A stretch of DNA of 11,528 nt from Gammaproteobacteria bacterium (GTDB lineage: Bacteria > Pseudomonadota > Gammaproteobacteria > UBA11654), in assembly GCA_018672815.1 (NCBI GenBank), contig JABHDX010000146.1, positions 1 to 11,528 of the forward strand, written 5' to 3'. Shown here piece after piece: positions 8,029 to 11,528 of the stretch. Made by a program: the position numbers and the translations under genes. Within the stretch, counting starts at the first letter, position 1. The number at the start of each line of letters is the position of its first letter. The notes below the pieces were generated by a model that saw only the letters and a list, made by a program, of their open reading frames with translations, searched no databases and was not told the origin of the DNA.

Positions 8029-9021
8029 ATGGGCCAAAAGAAGATAATAATTACTGTTGATGAAAGCTTAGCAGAGATAAGAATCGATAAAGCAATCAGC
8101 GGTATTTTGAATGAATATTCTAGAATGAATATTAAACAGTGGATCCATTCTGGAAATATTCTAGTCAATGAAAAGAAAGTTGAGCCCAAGACAAAATTAG
8201 TTATTGGACAAATTATTAGTATTGAACCTGTTTTTGAGAATAGAAAAGAAACGGTTTCTGAATCAATGGATCTTAATATTGTATTTGAAGACGACCATAT
8301 AATTATTATTAATAAGCCTTATGGACTGGTCGTGCATCCAGGCACGGGTAATATGGAAGGAACATTGCAAAATGGACTTTTATATCATCATCCTGCTTTG
8401 AGTAAGTTGCCTAGAGCGGGTTTAATTCATAGACTTGATAAAAATACAAGCGGTCTCTTAATCATCGCAAAAACAAACCTATCATATAAAATATTAGTAT
8501 CTGACTTGCAAGAGAGACTTATTACTAGAGAATATCGTGCCATTTGCATTGGCGTTATGACTAGTGGAGGGACAGTTGATGCTAATTTATCGAGAGATCC
8601 TAATAATAGAATACGATTTAAAATCATGACTCAAGGTAAAAGGGCAGTGACTCATTATCGTGTTCTGAAAAAATTCAAGCATCATACTTTTTTAGGATTA
8701 AGGCTAGAAACAGGAAGAACTCATCAAATCAGAGCTCATCTTTCACATATAAAATATCCTTTAATAGGCGATCCACTTTATGGTGGGAGATTTTATACCC
8801 CCAAAGGAGCTAAAGAAGAATTAATCACAAAACTTAAATATTTTAAAAGACAGGCCTTACATGCTTGTCTGCTTTTATTTGATCATCCTATCGAAAAGAA
8901 GAGAATGAAATTCGAAGCTGCGCTACCAGAGGATATGGAATCTATTTTAATAGAGATGTCTGAAGGGTCTTTAACAAAGGATTCAATGAATAAATTAATT
9001 TATCCTGAAGCTAAAGTTTAG
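8029..9021 (+). CDS. rluD: 23S rRNA pseudouridine synthase RluD
   Basis: RluD converts uridines 1911, 1915 and 1917 in helix 69 of 23S rRNA to pseudouridine, which supports subunit joining. The 330 residues compare with 326 in E. coli. An N-terminal S4 RNA-binding domain spans about 17-75 (RIDKAISGILNEYSRMNIKQ, then GNILVNEKKVEPK). The catalytic domain follows, with NKPYGLVVHPG (96-106) and HRLDKNTSGLL (134-144), where D137 is the catalytic aspartate. ETGRTHQIRAHLSHIKYPLIGDPLYGG later in the chain (here described by its key residues R-T-H-Q-I-R) completes the RluA-family pattern. Divergence from bamD is the gammaproteobacterial arrangement and favours RluD over RluA or RluC. The pgeF/yfiH gene that usually follows rluD is not here. 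An AAAGG lies about 18 bases before the ATG, too far to be a normal Shine-Dalgarno. Confidence 0.95.
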   Translation: MGQKKIIITVDESLAEIRIDKAISGILNEYSRMNIKQWIHSGNILVNEKKVEPKTKLVIGQIISIEPVFENRKETVSESMDLNIVFEDDHIIIINKPYGLVVHPGTGNMEGTLQNGLLYHHPALSKLPRAGLIHRLDKNTSGLLIIAKTNLSYKILVSDLQERLITREYRAICIGVMTSGGTVDANLSRDPNNRIRFKIMTQGKRAVTHYRVLKKFKHHTFLGLRLETGRTHQIRAHLSHIKYPLIGDPLYGGRFYTPKGAKEELITKLKYFKRQALHACLLLFDHPIEKKRMKFEAALPEDMESILIEMSEGSLTKDSMNKLIYPEAKV

Positions 9022-9097
9022 ATATTTTTTTAGCACTGGAGTAAGATACTGCAATTTTAGAGACATATTTTAACCGAAAGTAAGAAATTATAAGTTT

Positions 9098-9415
9098 ATG
9101 CCTATTTATGAATATCAATGTCGGGAATGCAATCATCTTTTAGATGCGTTGCAGAAAATTAATGAAGAACCTCTCATTGATTGTCCTAATTGTGGTGGTT
9201 CTGCCCTGAAACGTTTGATTTCAGCTCCAAATTTTAGATTGAAAGGACAGGGTTGGTATGAGACAGACTTCAAAAAAGAAAACCAAAAAAATTTAGCAGA
9301 TAGCAAAGAAGATAAGCCAAAAAAGAAGGACGAAAAGGGTGAAAAGAAGAAAAAATTAGAAAAACCTGAAAAAAAGAAAGCAAGCAAAGATAAAGCACCA
9401 AAAGGTAAAGAGTAA
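9098..9415 (+). CDS. FmdB-family zinc-ribbon protein, Lys-rich tail
   Basis: A 105-residue protein of the FmdB (CxxC_CxxC_SSSS) family. Residues 1-58 are a typical zinc ribbon: MPIYEYQC, metal-ligand pairs C8/C11 and C29/C32, then SAPNFRLKGQGWYETDFK, which matches the family's conserved end. The function of these proteins is largely unknown; the name comes from a proposed regulator of methylotroph amide genes and should not be read as a role. The tail (59-105) is low complexity, with 21 lysines among 47 residues plus 11 acidic residues, and is probably disordered. It could bind nucleic acid or ribosomes, but that is inference. The gene lies 76 bp after rluD and 59 bp before the DUF502 gene. 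FmdB, DUF502 and aspS in this order is a grouping I associate with beta- and gammaproteobacteria. No Shine-Dalgarno is evident. Confidence 0.92.
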   Translation: MPIYEYQCRECNHLLDALQKINEEPLIDCPNCGGSALKRLISAPNFRLKGQGWYETDFKKENQKNLADSKEDKPKKKDEKGEKKKKLEKPEKKKASKDKAPKGKE

Positions 9416-9474
9416 TATACTAGTTAATTAAAGTTGAAATTATTTGTAATCTAAAGAGTAGTTAAAACATTTAT

Positions 9475-10101
9475 ATGAAGAGAATAAGACGCATCATTGT
9501 AGCAGGCCTGTTGGTTTGGTTGCCGCTGGGCGTCACAATATTTATTATCAGAGTTTTACTGGATCTTTTAGGACAAACTTATAAGATTATTCCAGAATTT
9601 TTTAGACCGGAGAACCTACTTGGTTTTTCAATTCCAGGATTTGGAATTCTTTTAGCAGTTGTCATCATTTTCGTTACTGGGCTGATTGCTGCAAATTTTA
9701 TTGGTAAAAGCCTTGTTGATTGGTGGGAGTCATTTCTGGATAAGATTCCTTTAGTCCGCAGTATATATTCACCGTTGAAGAAATTTGCTGAACTAGTGTT
9801 GTCAGACCAAACCCAATCCTTTTCTAAAGTACTTTTGATAGAATACCCCAGGAAGGGCTTGTATAGCCTGTGCTTTCAAACATCAAAGAATCTTGGAGAG
9901 ATAGAAGAAAAGAGTGGTGTAGATGTGGTTTGTGTTTTTGTTCCAACAACTCCTAATCCAACTTCAGGTTTGATCATAATGGTTCCTCAAAGTGATGTTA
10001 TTGAGTTAGATATGAGCGTAGAAGATGGATTGAAAATGATTATTTCATTGGGTGTGGTTGTTCCTGGCGAGCAGTTAGAAGAAATACAGAAAATAGATTA
10101 A
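9475..10101 (+). CDS. DUF502 inner-membrane protein
   Basis: A 208-residue membrane protein of the DUF502 family, function unknown. It has two predicted membrane helices: about 7-33, after a basic MKRIRR start, and about 54-77 (PGFGILLAVVIIFVTGLIA). A conserved family stretch IPLVRSIYSPLKKF follows at 91-104. The soluble C-terminal domain includes VFVPTTPNPTSGLIIMVP and GVVVPGE, which are characteristic of DUF502. By the positive-inside pattern, both ends probably face the cytoplasm. The aspS ATG follows after only 2 bp, so the two are very likely co-transcribed and perhaps translationally coupled. The association with aspS recurs in proteobacteria, but no mechanistic link is known to me. The ATG lacks a Shine-Dalgarno. 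Confidence 0.93.
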   Translation: MKRIRRIIVAGLLVWLPLGVTIFIIRVLLDLLGQTYKIIPEFFRPENLLGFSIPGFGILLAVVIIFVTGLIAANFIGKSLVDWWESFLDKIPLVRSIYSPLKKFAELVLSDQTQSFSKVLLIEYPRKGLYSLCFQTSKNLGEIEEKSGVDVVCVFVPTTPNPTSGLIIMVPQSDVIELDMSVEDGLKMIISLGVVVPGEQLEEIQKID

Positions 10102-10103
10102 AT

Positions 10104-11528
10104 ATGTCAGAAAATAAAATAATGAGATCAAACTACTGCAATCAAGTAGGAAAAAAAGTTATTGGGGATAAAGTCACAGTAGCTGGCTGGGTGCACAGAA
10201 GAAGAGATCATGGGGGCGTTATTTTTGTTGATTTACGAGATACCAGTGGCTTACTGCAATTAGTTTTTAATCCTGAAAATATTGAACTGTTTCAACAAGC
10301 TGAAAAGATAAGAAGCGAGTTTGTTATTTCTGTTAATGGTGTAGTTCGAGATAGGCCAGAAGGTACCATTAATGACGATATGCCAACAGGTGCGATAGAA
10401 ATTCTTGTCAGTGATATGAGTGTTTTGAACACATCATTAACCCCACCATTTCATCATGATGAAAATACGAATGAAGACACGCGATTAAAATATCGTTATT
10501 TAGATCTTCGAAGAAGTGAAATGGCGGATAAACTCAAAATTCGTCATAACATCATTCGCTCATTGAGAAATTTTTTAGATCAAAAAGAATTTATAGAGAT
10601 TGAAACTCCAATACTCACAAAAGCCACTCCTGAGGGTGCAAGAGATTATCTTGTTCCTAGTAGAACACAGAAAGGTGAATTCTTTGCTCTGCCTCAATCA
10701 CCACAACTGTTCAAGCAACTGATTATGATGTCAGGATTTGATAAATATTATCAAGTAGCTCGATGCTTCAGAGATGAGGATTTAAGGGCAGACAGACAGC
10801 CTGAATTCACACAATTAGATATTGAGATGTCTTTTATAGATCAAGACGAAGTCAGAGACACTATGGAGGCTATGGTTAAAAACCTTTTTGACGAAGTTTT
10901 GAATTATCAGTTTGATAGTAATTTTGAGAAAATTTCTTATCAAGATGCAATGCAACGATTTGGTACTGATCGCCCTCATATAGGAATTGACATGGAGTTA
11001 CAAGATGTCAGTGATTTGATGAAAGAGGTTGAATTTAAGGTATTTTCAGGCCCCGCGAATGGGAACGATTCTAGAGTTGCTTGTTTGAAACTAGAAAATG
11101 CTTCTGAAATCACAAGGAAACAAATCGATGACTATACAACTTTTGTAGGTGGCTATGGCGCAAAAGGATTAGCTTACATAAAAGTACAGAATATCGGTCA
11201 AGGCCTTGAGGGTCTGCAATCTCCTATACTTAAGTTTTTAGATGATTCGACTATTAATGCTCTCATTGAAAGGCTTGATCCTCATGATGGAGATATTATT
11301 TTCTTTGGAGCGGATCAGTCAAATATTGTAAATGCCTCTTTAGGCGCTCTTAGGGTAAAGTTGGCTGAAGATTTTAATTTAATTAATGAAGGTTGGTTTC
11401 CTGTTTGGGTTATTGATTTTCCTATGTTTCATTGGGATCCTAAAGATAAGAGATGGATGTCCGAACATCATCCTTTCACTTCACCCATTAACTTATCAGA
11501 TGATGCATTGATAGAAAATCCAGGCGAT
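10104..11528 (+). CDS. aspS: Aspartyl-tRNA synthetase (3' end beyond window)
   Basis: AspRS attaches aspartate to tRNA-Asp. The window holds 475 codons, all open. E. coli AspRS has 590 residues, so about 115, including class II motif 3, lie beyond the edge. Visible parts are the OB-fold anticodon-binding domain (VAGWVHRRRDHGGVIFVDLR, 26-45); class II motif 1 around 161-180 (ending KATPEGAR); QSPQLFKQ (198-205); motif 2 (222-236, FRDEDLRADRQPEFT); the bacterial insertion domain (YTTFVGGYGAKGLAYIKVQN); and the HHPFTSP segment near the edge. A second ATG at 10122 starts MRSNYC, which matches the usual AspRS N-terminus (MRTxYC), so the true start may be six codons later. H36 and G87 (30 and 81 from the second ATG) are the residue types of non-discriminating enzymes that also charge tRNA-Asn; E. 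coli has Leu and Lys there. Confidence 0.97.
   Translation, partial: MSENKIMRSNYCNQVGKKVIGDKVTVAGWVHRRRDHGGVIFVDLRDTSGLLQLVFNPENIELFQQAEKIRSEFVISVNGVVRDRPEGTINDDMPTGAIEILVSDMSVLNTSLTPPFHHDENTNEDTRLKYRYLDLRRSEMADKLKIRHNIIRSLRNFLDQKEFIEIETPILTKATPEGARDYLVPSRTQKGEFFALPQSPQLFKQLIMMSGFDKYYQVARCFRDEDLRADRQPEFTQLDIEMSFIDQDEVRDTMEAMVKNLFDEVLNYQFDSNFEKISYQDAMQRFGTDRPHIGIDMELQDVSDLMKEVEFKVFSGPANGNDSRVACLKLENASEITRKQIDDYTTFVGGYGAKGLAYIKVQNIGQGLEGLQSPILKFLDDSTINALIERLDPHDGDIIFFGADQSNIVNASLGALRVKLAEDFNLINEGWFPVWVIDFPMFHWDPKDKRWMSEHHPFTSPINLSDDALIENPGD

Noticed and set aside
9010..9034. Inverted repeat GCTAAA...TTTAGC at the rluD end, near a T run, as a terminator
   Set aside because: The 6-bp, mostly A/T stem encloses a 13-base loop, and the T run lies inside the loop, not after the stem. 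Such a repeat is easily expected by chance here.

Overview
This window looks like ordinary chromosomal housekeeping DNA from an AT-rich gammaproteobacterium (GC about one third by eye). ZapD is known mainly from beta- and gammaproteobacteria. The block secA-mutT facing zapD and coaE matches the arrangement in E. coli and relatives, and the divergent bamD/rluD pair is also a gammaproteobacterial arrangement. High AT content, short intergenic gaps and a free-living gene set would suit a streamlined marine lineage (for example SAR86-like or SUP05-like), but that placement is inference.

Layout. Positions 34-324 (minus) hold a very short DUF721/DciA-like protein, divergent from secA (447-3173) and mutT (3208-3591) on plus. 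A minus-strand pair, coaE (4386-5006) then zapD (3588-4349), converges on mutT and overlaps it by 4 bp. Divergent from coaE, sucC (5106-6269) and sucD (6272-7141) run on plus and converge on bamD (7149-7940, minus, TTG start). Divergent from bamD, rluD (8029-9021) is followed on plus by an FmdB-type zinc-ribbon protein (9098-9415), a DUF502 membrane protein (9475-10101) and aspS (10104 to the window end, incomplete at the 3' end).

Roles. The genes cover protein export (secA), outer-membrane protein assembly (bamD), nucleotide-pool sanitation (mutT), coenzyme A synthesis (coaE), the TCA cycle (sucCD, which uses CoA), Z-ring bundling (zapD), ribosomal RNA modification (rluD) and tRNA charging (aspS). 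No tRNA, rRNA, CRISPR array, insertion sequence, phage gene or defence-like system is visible, and no gap between genes exceeds about 125 bp.

The points most worth checking are the non-discriminating signature in AspRS, which implies an indirect Asn-tRNA route; the near absence of Shine-Dalgarno sequences before all twelve starts; the minimal DciA-like protein; and the lysine-rich tail on the FmdB-type protein. I found no convincing undescribed system.
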